From Vicia villosa (Eukaryota > Streptophyta > Magnoliopsida > Fabales > Fabaceae), in the NCBI RefSeq assembly GCF_029867415.1, contig NW_026706183.1, positions 124,001 to 188,000 of the forward strand: 64,000 nt of DNA. Direction: 5' to 3'. Below the pieces are notes generated by a model. It was not told the DNA's origin, did not search any database, and worked only from the letters and a program-made list of their open reading frames with translations. A program made the position numbers and the translations under genes. Shown here piece by piece: positions 12,815 through 23,440 of this stretch; the stretch's first letter is position 1, and every line of letters begins with the position of its first letter.

Positions 12815-12900
<86 letters not shown>
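12799..12900. repeat. 102-bp alternating pyrimidine-purine microsatellite (TG, CG, CA, TA blocks)
   Basis: The order is (TG)6, a CGCACGCGCGCG core, about 27 CA units, then about 10 TA units, with strict pyrimidine-purine alternation throughout. The TG and CA blocks flank the CG core as inverted-repeat arms. Confidence 0.95.
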
Positions 12901-13960
12901 AACAAGCACATTAGTTCATAACTAATATTCAATTTAAAATTCCAACACATACATGGTTTTCTCTTTACCAAATAGTATAGCATTGGAATAGCTTTCCGAT
13001 CTATCCAACCTTACATCAATCGAAGTTACGTTTCCCGTTTTATGGTGAATACATTGAACTAAGTCATAAGCGTACAAGATAGTTAATATCATTAACCAAG
13101 TAATATTTAACATAAAAACATGAATATATTTCACCAAGCAGTAGAGCATTGGACTAGTTTTCCAACACATCTAGCCCCATCTCATTTTGAGTAACGAAAC
13201 TCATTTTATTGTGAAAATATAGAAAACAATTTATTGTCATAGAGGTACAATCGATTGTCCCAAACTTCCTTAACTCTCTGCCAAGCCTAAAAATTGAAAA
13301 ATATGGGCATGACAATCAATTGTCACGGGGGTGTAATCGATTGTCCCTGTAGTTTTCCTCAATAATACCACTTCTAAACACTTCTCCTCCAACCTCTAAT
13401 CATTCAAAACCATGCCCAACCATATTATAACACACTCAAACATTTCATTCATAAATATCACATTTCCCAATACTAAGAAACAACAACAACATTGTTTCAC
13501 GATATGACTTTGTAACATGGACATAATATAAATTCAAAAACCATACAACCACCAACACAAAATCGTATGACACTCAATTATCATCATTATCATGGATTAA
13601 TACTTATAAACATGCAATACAACAAGAACACCATGTACCAACATCAATTTCATGTACATAGTAAGTTTTACACAAAAAGCTTAATCCTCTTTTTCATGGA
13701 TATCCATCAATGGCTAAATAACACTAGGAACCCACCTTAAATCAAGTAGATGATGAAGAAATTGATATGAAGTTGGTGATGATGATGATATTCTTCCATG
13801 ACCTTTTCTTCTTTCAATTTAACATATGAGTGCGCACACACACATTTATGAGTTACACCAATTTATTCTTTAATGTTATTACCTATTTCCTCTATATACA
13901 TGTCATAATAAATAGTCTTATTACTATGTATATTGCAAACAAGACATCACTACACCATAT
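12901..13960 (-). repeat. Degenerate chromovirus-type LTR fragment with an ATCGAT palindrome array
   Basis: The layout parallels the Tekay LTR at 55821-57929 in the same orientation: a palindrome array (13226-13346), an AC-rich stretch, then GGAACCCACCTT and a purine-rich segment. The Tekay LTR has its ACGCGT array, then GGAACCCTCACT and an ACCTTGGATTGAAG segment. A partial direct repeat (CAAGCAGTAGAGCATTGGA-like words) occurs near 12967 and 13132. No termini were found, so the family call is tentative. Confidence 0.4.
13226..13346. repeat. Array of ACAATCGATTGT-type palindromes (two pairs)
   Basis: Four words follow the pattern ACAATNNATTGT: ACAATTTATTGT near 13226, ACAATCGATTGT near 13248, ACAATCAATTGT near 13312, and TAATCGATTGT near 13334. 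They form two pairs with similar 8-10 base spacers (CATAGAGGT and CACGGGGGT). Confidence 0.8.
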
Positions 13961-13978
13961 ATAATATATAGACAAAAT

Positions 13979-14140
13979 TTGTTTGTCAACAAAGTGATAA
14001 ACGAGATCAAAACTACAATATTGCTAAGTTATGAGTAGAAAACAAAATTACAATGCTGCCAAAATAAACAAAAAATTTATGTCAATAAAGCAATAAACAA
14101 GATCAAAACTACAATGCTGCCAAGTTATGAGTAGAAAACA
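13979..14140. repeat. 96-bp tandem duplication
   Basis: GATCAAAACTACAAT followed by a TGCTAAGTTATGAGTAGAAA-like stretch occurs at 14005 and again at 14101. The two copies differ at several sites. No coding content was seen. Confidence 0.8.
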
Positions 14141-14647
14141 TACGAACGCTTAAACCTTACATTGATATTAGATATATGGAAACTAACCTAGTATTGTTAG
14201 ATGGTTTGAGATGTGCTTGTATTTTAACCAAACTTCTAAACTACGCTCTAATAACCTATATAGAATAATATTTTTACCATTCATAATTAAATAATTAAGG
14301 GGAAATTTCTAAAAGTTGAATAGGGTCTCAAAAATGTTGGAAATGACCCTGTTGTGGACTGTGATGGAAAGGCCCAACTCGGATGCCTAAAATCATTATA
14401 AAGTTTGAGAAATGTGATGTACATAATTCTATATATGAAAGGGTAATAGTAATAAGACTTGAATCAATCATAACCAAACTAGGAGAACGAAAAAATGCAA
14501 AAAGACATTTTGTACGATTACAATGAGCACACTTCTCTCAATGCTGGAAAAACAAAACTTTCAACTTTGATTACTTTAGAGAAGAATTTTTAATGTTATT
14601 ATCTCATTCATGATGACATGGTTTCAATGATGGGAACACTTGAAGTG

Positions 14648-14673
14648 GCTCTCTCTCTCTCTCTCTCTCTCTC
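14648..14673. repeat. (CT)n microsatellite
   Basis: An uninterrupted CT dinucleotide run of about 13 units lies just upstream of the hAT transposase remnant. Confidence 0.95.
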
Positions 14674-14703
14674 AACTGTTCAAGTTCTCTTGCTTAGTAG
14701 ATT

Positions 14704-14871
14704 TTTTCGGCAATGAAAATTATTAAGACAAGATTGAGAAATAAAATGGAAGCTTATTTTCTAGGAGATAACATGACGGTTAGTATTGAAAGAGAAGTTG
14801 CTAGAAGTATTAATTCTGAGACTATTATTAATGATTTTAAGCTATTTAAAAATCGTATAGCATTACTTTAA
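14704..14871 (+). pseudogene. hAT transposase C-terminal dimerisation domain remnant
   Basis: The frame reads FSAMKIIKTRLRNKM, then DNMTVSIEREVARSI and INDFKLFKNR, and ends in TAA at 14869-14871. This is the end of the C-terminal dimerisation region of hAT transposases of the plant 'zinc finger MYM-type protein 1-like' group, where TVERSFSAMK is the usual lead-in. Upstream the frame is lost in a degenerate, CT-rich segment, so only about 55 residues remain. The sequence GTCTGGTTCCGCCACTGA at about 15011-15028 looks like the 3' untranslated end common in these elements. No terminal inverted repeats were identified. Confidence 0.75.
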
Positions 14872-15844
14872 GGTATTTGGATGCAATACTCTTTAATCAT
14901 TTCATGTTCAACTTTGTGTTTATTATAATTTAGTTATTTTATATACATTATGATATGAATATTTGATTTATAAATTATATTTTAATTTGGTGGCTACTCC
15001 AAAAATTTTAGTCTGGTTCCGCCACTGATCTTAACCTTATTTTAATCTTAATCTACTTAATCTAAATGTAACGTTGTCATGATGACAATCTTTGGTACAA
15101 CCCTAAACCTAATGCTGATATGTCATTCTAATATAACACAAATGCTGACATGTCAACCTCTTATAATTTCTCATATTAATTAAAATTATCATTATTTATA
15201 ATTTATAATCATTCTTTGAATTATATTTAATAAATTAAAATGATTCTTACTATCACAATATTTAACTATTTTTATATAATATTTTAAAATAAATAGTTAA
15301 ATTATTTTTTTAATTTTATCTTTTATGAGTTTATATTTTATTAGTTTGTTAAAAAATTCAAAGTATTGTTATATATGACTAATAATATTTTATTTAAATT
15401 AAAAATAAAATAATTATAATTAATTTAGTTAATAATTTGTATCTATTGAAATATAAAAAATTATGAGTATTAAAAATCAATCTTTTATATCACTTTTTTT
15501 TCAAATTCTCCACATTTTCATTTTTGTATTACTAAATATATTTTATAATTTCATAAAAAAATGGAGGATTAAAATAAATTCTATAATTAATAATTTTGTT
15601 CAAGCAAAATGTAATCATCATTAATCAATTTATTTTAGTTTTTACCGTTACTCTTTTTTCAAATTCTACACTAACTCCAAATCAATTTTTTTTATTAATA
15701 AATATAATTTCTTAAAACAATAGAGCATTAACTAAAAAAAATGGGAGAATATTATCTAAAAAAAACCGTGAATTATGATTAACAATCATTAATTAGCATC
15801 ATATTAAATCCAACTTCTTATGGAAGGTTTTTTTTTTTCTTTCT

Positions 15845-16015
15845 AATGTTTAAGGCTATTCATTAGCAATCAAAACTGTTTCAAAACAAAAATTAACATC
15901 CAATTTCTCACCCATTATTTTTTTTCTTTTTTAATGTTTAAGGCTATTCATTAGCAATTAAAACTGTTTCAAAACAAAAAGTAACATCAAATTTCTCACC
16001 CATTATGTTTTAGTT
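15845..16015. repeat. 88-bp tandem duplication
   Basis: AATGTTTAAGGCTATTCATT followed by AGCAATCAAAACTGTTTC starts at 15845 and again at 15933. Both copies end in TTTCTCACCCATTAT. Only a few substitutions separate them. Confidence 0.85.
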
Positions 16016-16203
16016 TTCATCTTCTCTATTTACTTTTTCATGTGTTTCACTATATAATTATATAATTATGTTGTAAAACTTTTTTTTATACCAATTATAT
16101 TATTTTTTGGTAATATTACAGTTGTGGGTAATATGTTATTTTTGCAGTGGAGAGTCATGTCTAAATTTCAATAAATCAGTATAAAGCATCTTAGTCAATC
16201 ACA

Positions 16204-16324
<121 letters not shown>

Positions 16325-16508
16325 GTTTCCAATTATTTTTAATATTTTATACAAGTAAATATTTTATATTTTTCTAAATGTAGCTAAAATTTTACAACTT
16401 ATATTATCATTAAATACTATAAAACTTTAAATTACTTTTTATATTTTATAAATTATTCTAATAATAATAAACATAATAAATATAATTATAATTAAAATAA
16501 TTACAATA

Positions 16509-16509
16509 A

Positions 16510-16554
<45 letters not shown>
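16509..16554. repeat. (AAT)n microsatellite
   Basis: About 15 uninterrupted trinucleotide units. Related AAT runs recur at about 16816, 17205 and 19848. At 17205-17244 an AAT run meets an ATT run, giving a self-complementary hairpin. Confidence 0.95.
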
Positions 16555-16555
<1 letters not shown>

Positions 16556-18139
16556 TTCTGCCATCACTATTAACAATAATAATATAAACAATAAATTATA
16601 ATATAATACTCATGTAAAATAAAAAGTAAAATAATAATAATATAATATAATATTCATCTACTATGATTAAGATAAATATTAATTATTAAAAATATAATCT
16701 AATTATTAATTATGATAATAATAATAATATTATATAATATTCATATACCACTAAAAAATAATAGTATTAATTTTTTAAAAAGTATATAGTTAAATATTTT
16801 ATATAAATAAACAAAATAATAATAATAATAATAATAAACAGAATAATTTTTAAAAAAATTCATACATCGTATATAGATCAATAATTCAAATGAAATTTTA
16901 TTTAAATCATTATAACTAATTAATTTATGTGTAAGTTTTTAAAAATTTAAAAAATGATTAATATAATTTACTATTATATTTATAACAGACCAATAAATTA
17001 CAACAATACTAATATGAATAATAAATTATAATACTCATATAATATTAAAAAAAAATTATAAAAATAATAGTAATAATATAATATAATATTCAGCTACTAC
17101 GATTAAAATAATATTAATAATAATAATAATATAATATTCAATCATCACAATTAACAATAATAATATAATTAATAAGTTATAATATAATATTCATCTAATA
17201 ACAAAATAATAATAATAATAATAATTATTATTATTATTATTATCAATTATTATAATAATAATTATATATTATTCAGATACTACGATTAAGAGTAATATGA
17301 TTTATAAAAATTATAAGTATTTATCTATTTTGCAATAATAGAATATAAAAAATATAAATACAATTTTAATATATATTAATTTTTAATAAAGTATATAAAT
17401 AAATAATTTATATGAATAAAATAATAATCATTAAAATAACAACAATAATAATAAACATAATAATTTTAAAAAATTTCATACAATTTATATAAATCAATAA
17501 TTCAAATGATATTTTATTTAAAGCATAATAACTAATTATTTTAATGGGTAATATTTTTATATTATTAGAGCTAATTAAAACTAATTTATTTTATATTATT
17601 TTAACTAATTTATTTTAATTCATTATAACTAATAAATTTATGTGTAACGTTTTAATACATTTAAATATAATCAATATAATTTACTATTAGATTTATAACA
17701 GACTAATAATTTACAATTGTTAAGTATAACTTCTATATAAAACATTATTGAAAATAAACGGTACCTCATTAAATGTTTTTTATGGTGGTGTTTTTTGATC
17801 TTTTCAATTTCTTCAATAAGAAATTTTTTATTCAATATAAATAGGTTACATCTACCACCTAACCTACCACTTTTCTTCTTCTTTTCTTTGTTACAAGATC
17901 TATTTTTCATTTTATATTGATATTTTGATTACTTTTTCTGAGAGCTCTCTTATATTTTAATTATTTTTTAATTTACGTTGCAGGCTAGCTAATGAATTTG
18001 ATTTATGTTCCAAGTTAAAGAATCCACTTTATTTATCCTATAAATAATTTAAATATTTTTCTATGATGTTTTGTAATAATTTGTTTTGAGCATCAATATA
18101 ATATTTCTCTATCTAATTTTATGATTTTCTTTTCTTTTT

Positions 18140-19527
18140 ATTGTTTTTTTAATATAATTATTTTTGTTATGTGAGCAAAAAGAAGAGGATAAAGAAAACT
18201 CATATTAGTTTTGCATCCTTATTACTTGAAAATCATGAGAAAAATTGCAGCTGATGTAAGTATATTTTTAATAGCAATCTTTGAGAAAAATGTGTATTTG
18301 ATTTAAATTTATTGGAGATCTTCGATAAACAAAAATGAAGAATCTAATAATACAAAAAATGTATCATTTGTCAATAAAAAAATGTATTTCTGATTCACGT
18401 GATATAATGAGAATGATAAATATGTAAGTAGGAAAATAATGAGAATATAATATTTGAAAAAAGTAACATAACAGTAATAAAAAAGGTAAAAAGAAATCAA
18501 ATAAATGAGAAAGAAACATTTATATACAATCATATATTAATGTCATCAATTTTTATTTATATTTTTTCATTGAATGAAAAAGTTCATATAAGTATATTAT
18601 CTTAAAACACGTGCAACACACAAGTTATATATAGCCTCAAAATTAATACTATAAATTTAATTTAATTTTTATACAAATAAAGGTCCAAGTAATATGTCTA
18701 TGAAAGTAGATATAATATAAATATGTGTAATTTAATCTCACATATAATTAACTAAAAAGTAATTATTTTTTCTAATTTATTGTCTTTCATATTAAAAAAT
18801 TAATATTTTAATTACAAACATAATTTAAATGTTATTGTTTTTTTAATATAATTATTTTTGTTATGTGAGCAAAAAGAAGAGGATAAAGAAAACTCATATT
18901 AGTTTTGCATCCTTATTACTTGAAAATCATGAGAAAAATTGCAGCTTATGTAAGTATATTTTTAATAGCAATCTTTGAGAAAAATGTGTATTTGATTTAA
19001 ATTTATTGGAGATCTTCGATAAACAAAAATGAAGAATCTAATAATACAAAAAATGTATCATTTGTCAATAAAAAAATGTATTTCTGATTCACGTGATATA
19101 ATGAGAATGATAAATATGTAAGTAGGAAAATAATGAGAATATAATATTTGAAAAAAGTAACATAACAGTAATAAAAAAGGTAAAAAGAAATCAAATAAAT
19201 GAGAAAGAAACATTTATATACAATCATATATTAATGTCATCAATTTTTATTTATATTTTTTCATTGAATGAAAAAGTTCATATAAGTATATTATCTTAAA
19301 ACACGTGCAACACACAAGTTATATATAGCCTCAAAATTAATACTATAAATTTAATTTAATTTTTATACAAATAAAGGTCCAAGTAATATGTCTATGAAAG
19401 TAGATATAATATAAATATGTGTAATTTAATCTCACATATAATTAACTAAAAAGTAATTATTTTTTCTAATTTATTGTCTTTCATATTAAAAAATTAATAT
19501 TTTAATTACAAACATAATTTAAATGGC
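18140..19527. repeat. 694-bp near-perfect direct tandem duplication
   Basis: Everything from about 18140 to 18833 recurs with a constant offset of 694, including an identical 74-codon ORF frame at 18309-18533 and 19003-19227. One difference seen is CAGCTGATG at about 18249 against CAGCTTATG at about 18943. The junctions share TTATTG, which suggests duplication through short homology. The shared ORF is AT-rich and hydrophobic and is probably not a gene. Confidence 0.95.
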
Positions 19528-19604
19528 CTACAAAATAAATTTAAATGCAAATAAAAAATTAAATATCAATTGTTACAAAAAAATGTAATTTTATTTCAAA
19601 TATA

Positions 19605-19633
19605 CCCGTGCGAAGCACGGGCCGGCAATCTAG
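19605..19633 (+). mobile_element. Helitron 3' terminus (hairpin plus CTAG)
   Basis: A perfect 7-bp stem CCCGTGC/GCACGGG with a GAA loop (19605-19621) is followed 8 bases later by CTAG (19630-19633) and then T. This is the canonical Helitron 3' end, which inserts between A and T. The element extends to the left, probably including the 694-bp duplication. Its 5' TC end was not located with confidence, and no Rep/helicase coding was seen, so it would be non-autonomous. Confidence 0.8.
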
Positions 19634-20529
19634 TATATATAAATCCAAAGTTGTCATGATAGCAACCCTAGCCACGCGTCACCTTGGTAACAACTCTAAA
19701 CACAAACCCTAATTATATTTTTACTAATTTGTCCCTACAATAAAAATAAATAATAGTAATAATTATAATAAAATAACAATAACAATAATAATAACAATAA
19801 ACATAATAAAAAGAGTAATGATTATACTTATAACTAAAGTAATAATAATAATAATAATAATAATATTCAACCACCACTATTAATAATAATAATAATAATA
19901 ATAATATAAATAATAAATTAAGATATTATATTCATCTAATAATTAAAAAATAATATAAAATAAAAATATAATATAATATTTAACTACCACGATTAAAAAT
20001 ACTATTATTTATAAAATTATAATTATTTATCGATTATACTTCCAACTATAATATTTAACGCTACATTCATAATTATTAAAAATATATATGGAATAAATGA
20101 AAAAAATTATCTAACAATATAACAAAAATAAATATGTTAAAGAATTGAAGTAGCAAAAATACTATAAAAATAATAACTTAAAAACAGAACTAAAGATTAA
20201 TCGATATAATAGTTTAAAATTTATTAAGATTTTATTTGGATACTTTATAATACGATATAAAAAGATTTTATAATTATTGTATTTAAATATAAGTTTTATT
20301 AGTAAATAAATTAAAGATTTCGAATTTTGCAGTGATAAAATAAAAAAAGAATTTTAAAAGGTATAATTTAAACTATTATTATTTTTAAAATCTACAAATA
20401 TTTTTTTTTGGTTAATATCAATAAATTTTTTAATAATCGTTTTATACATATTTTTAGAAAATTGTAGTAATTTAAAATTTATATAAAGTAACAAATCATT
20501 TTATTCTTACTCGATTTATTCGATACAAA
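19634..20529. other. AT-rich gene-free sequence after the Helitron end
   Basis: The sequence begins with TATATATAAATCCAAAGTTG, which resembles a Helitron-style 5' start, and contains AAT and ATA runs. No coding content was seen. Confidence 0.5.
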
Positions 20530-20850
20530 TAATCAGTTACTTTAGGTTCCCATTAATATGCAATATTCTGATCAGTAATTTCAGGTTCTCGTTAATATTC
20601 AATATTGTGATCTGTAACTTCATGTTTCCGTTGATATTCACTATTTTGATCAGTAACTTCATGTTCCCGTTAATATTCAATATTTTAATCAGTAATTTCA
20701 GATTCTCGTTAATATTCAATATTGTGATCAGTAACTTCATGTTTCCATTAATATTCAATACAAATAATCAATAACTTCATGTTCCCGTTAATATGCAATC
20801 TTGTGATCAGTAACTTCAGGTTTTCGTTAATATGCAAAGATAAATATTTG
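20530..20850. repeat. 39-bp minisatellite, about 8 copies
   Basis: The ATCAGTAACTTC word recurs at 20532, 20571, 20610, 20649, 20688, 20727, 20767 and 20806. The period is 39 bp with a single 40-bp step. Because 39 is a multiple of three, one minus-strand frame stays open for 73 codons with a 13-residue repeat. Confidence 0.93.
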
Positions 20851-21228
20851 TAAGTGTGAAAAATTATTCAATATTTGAATCAATAGTAAAGTTGTTACCG
20901 CTTATAACAATAATATATTTTTGTATATGAAAATATTTTAATAAACAATATGTTTTTCCCCGTTTATAAATATTATTTTTATTTTGACATTATTTATAAA
21001 AATATTTGAATTAATAATAAAGTTGTTGTCGTATATAAAAATATTTTAAACAATAATGTGTTTTTGCCCGTATATAAATATTATTTGTTTTTTTACTACA
21101 TTAGAAATAATGTATCATACATGTTTTGTCTTACATTGTGATAAAAAAGTTTATTTAACAAACTTCTCTCACACACAAACCAAATATTTTTTAACACGCC
21201 GCCCTATACTCCTTTATTCATTCTATTA

Positions 21229-21352
21229 CCAAATTTCACCATTATAAAACATAATAAAATACTTTCTTATCCTAAAATATTGTAATTAAAAAAACTTAAT
21301 AAAAATATTATGAATAAAAAATAATATTTAAATATTTAATATTGTAAAAAAA
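21229..21352. repeat. Dispersed direct repeat, copy 1 (copy 2 at about 21849-21975)
   Basis: CAAATTTCACCATT, then AACATAATAAAATACTTTCT and further sequence through a TTTAAATATTTAAT stretch, occurs at 21229 and again at 21849. The two copies are about 620 bp apart in the same orientation and highly similar. They bracket a segment at about 21353-21848. Confidence 0.85.
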
Positions 21353-22387
21353 ATAATATTTTATATTAATGACTAATCCAGCTCATAATATCTTTCATTA
21401 TCACAAAAAAATATTATATAATTAATACATAAATTAATTAATATGAATATAATATAATTTTAGAGCCAATAAGCAAGATAATAGAAATCTAACTTTATGC
21501 TCCAAAATCAAAAGAAAAGAGGAGATATACGTTTTATATACACCTACAACAAAAAGAGAAAATATAACTTTATTCTCCAAAATTAAAAAAAGAAGTAGAA
21601 GTTGTAATCAAGAAAATAGTGATTTGAAAGGAAGAGTGTGAAGTCGAAAAAAGAAATGTGGTTACCAAAACCAAAACCAAAAAGTCACTTTATGAGTTGA
21701 TTAAAAGTTTAGAAGCAAAACAATAATTAATGAGTAGAGAACAAAACAATTGAAATCTAGTTGGAGAAGACATCCACTTGTCAAACTTAAAAGCAATAAG
21801 GGCATTAATGTCTTTTTCAGAACAATAAATTTTCTAATAAGCTAGATTATCAAATTTCACCATTAAAAAACATAATAAAATACTTTCTTATTATAAAATG
21901 TTGTAATTAAAAAAACTTAATAAAAAATATTATGAATAAAAAAATAATATTTAAATATTTAATTTTGTAAAAAAAAAAATTGGAATTACTTTCCCATCTT
22001 CGTGAAACCTTATAAGTTTTAACTATTCACATGAACATATAAGATAAATTTCTCTTATTTTCTCTTGCACTGCACCATGACTTTTCTTGTTTTTAAAAAT
22101 TTGATTTTCTATCTCAATTTTTATAGGATACTTCACCACCACTTCTTCACCGCCAATGTCTAATTCAAATCTATCTCAAACGTTGTCACATGTAATATTT
22201 GATGAAACTGACGATAACAAATTTTTTTACGAAGCTAACTATATTGTTTACATAGTGGAACGACATAACGATAGTGAAGAAGATGAGACAGGGGACATAG
22301 TATTTTGCTGGGAAATTCTGAAAAAAAACAATCTTATATTTTGTTGGTTGGTGACATGGACAATGGTTTAAGGAAAAAAATATGCGT

Positions 22388-22573
22388 AAAATAATTTTAC
22401 ATTGTCAACCAATAACCATCATGAATTAGGACAAGTCAGACTGAAAATTTAAAAAAAAATTATATGACATAGCAGAACATAAAATAATTTTACACTGTCA
22501 ACCAATAACGATCATGAATTAGGACAAGTCAGATTGAAAATTTAAAAAAACTTATATGACATAGCAGAACGTT
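22388..22573. repeat. 93-bp tandem duplication
   Basis: AAAATAATTTTACA plus a CCAATAACCATCATGAATTA-like stretch starts at 22388 and 22481. Each copy ends in TATATGACATAGCAGAAC. Confidence 0.85.
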
Positions 22574-23440
22574 ATATTCTAATTGAATGACAGTGTAATT
22601 TTTTTTTACACTATGAGTACATAATCATTAAACTCATTGTTTAATTTGTGAATTATTGTAGATTTTAAAAATATTTGAATAAACTCATTCATATTGTTGT
22701 TATATATCTTATGAGAATAACCTTATTGTAAGTTTCTCAAATCAAAATTTTAAAAAAAAATGGTTGTTTCCAATTTTAAGTGCTTCTTTTATTTGTGTAT
22801 TTATAATTGAATGAATGGAGATCAAGGATGTTTTGATTTCATGTTTTAATAACGAATTAGTCAGAGACCCGTGTTGTCGCTCTAGTGTATTATTTGTTGT
22901 GTAGTATTTTTTGAATGATAAAAAAAATGTGAAGTAAATAAATTTGACGAAATTGAATATATAAAATTAAATATTTAAAAAAAATTCTAATAAGATATTA
23001 ATAGTATGAAAATTAGATTCTAAATTAAAATAATGATCCACAAAAGTTTAAGATAGGTCAAGAACACAATAACAAAATAGGGTCAAGTATTAAATTAAAT
23101 AATTGACAGTCCAATATCAATAGAAGATAACATGACCCATTATATAATTTAACAAATGCAAATGTAGAGGACATCCGAGTTAAAAAAAAAAGTTTATAAC
23201 ATAGCCCATTAAATAAAGGACATGTGAGTTGGAGAAAAATAAATAATTTTTTAACAAATGCAAATATAAAATTTTAAATATAAATGCAAAATCTAAAATA
23301 ATTTATTTAATTATAAATTGAACAATAATCATATAGAATTAAGTGTATTAAATAATCTTACGGGAGAAAAAATATTTAAAAATAAGAATTTTGTCTCTCA
23401 AATTAATATAATGATTTTTTTATCGAAAGAAACTTTTCAT

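Larger units (their letters stand above)
20851..23409. other. AT-rich sequence with short duplications, no supported gene
   Basis: The stretch contains imperfect repeats of a CGTATATAAATATTATTT-like word (20880-21090), a dispersed 120-bp direct repeat (21229 and 21849) and a 93-bp duplication (22388). The 71-codon ORF at 22156-22371 has an acidic DETDDN start but no recognisable domain, and I do not call it a gene. Confidence 0.5.

Noticed and set aside
12795..13170. Two minus-strand ORFs at 12795-12983 and 12934-13170
   Set aside because: One translates the CA/TG microsatellite; the other lies in a degenerate LTR with no domain.
20537..20758. 73-codon minus-strand ORF with 13-residue repeats
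   Set aside because: It is the translation of a 39-bp minisatellite; there is no sign of a gene.
22156..22371. 71-codon plus-strand ORF after a CACCAC-rich leader
   Set aside because: It is short, with no domain and a hydrophobic tail that looks like chance translation of AT-rich DNA.
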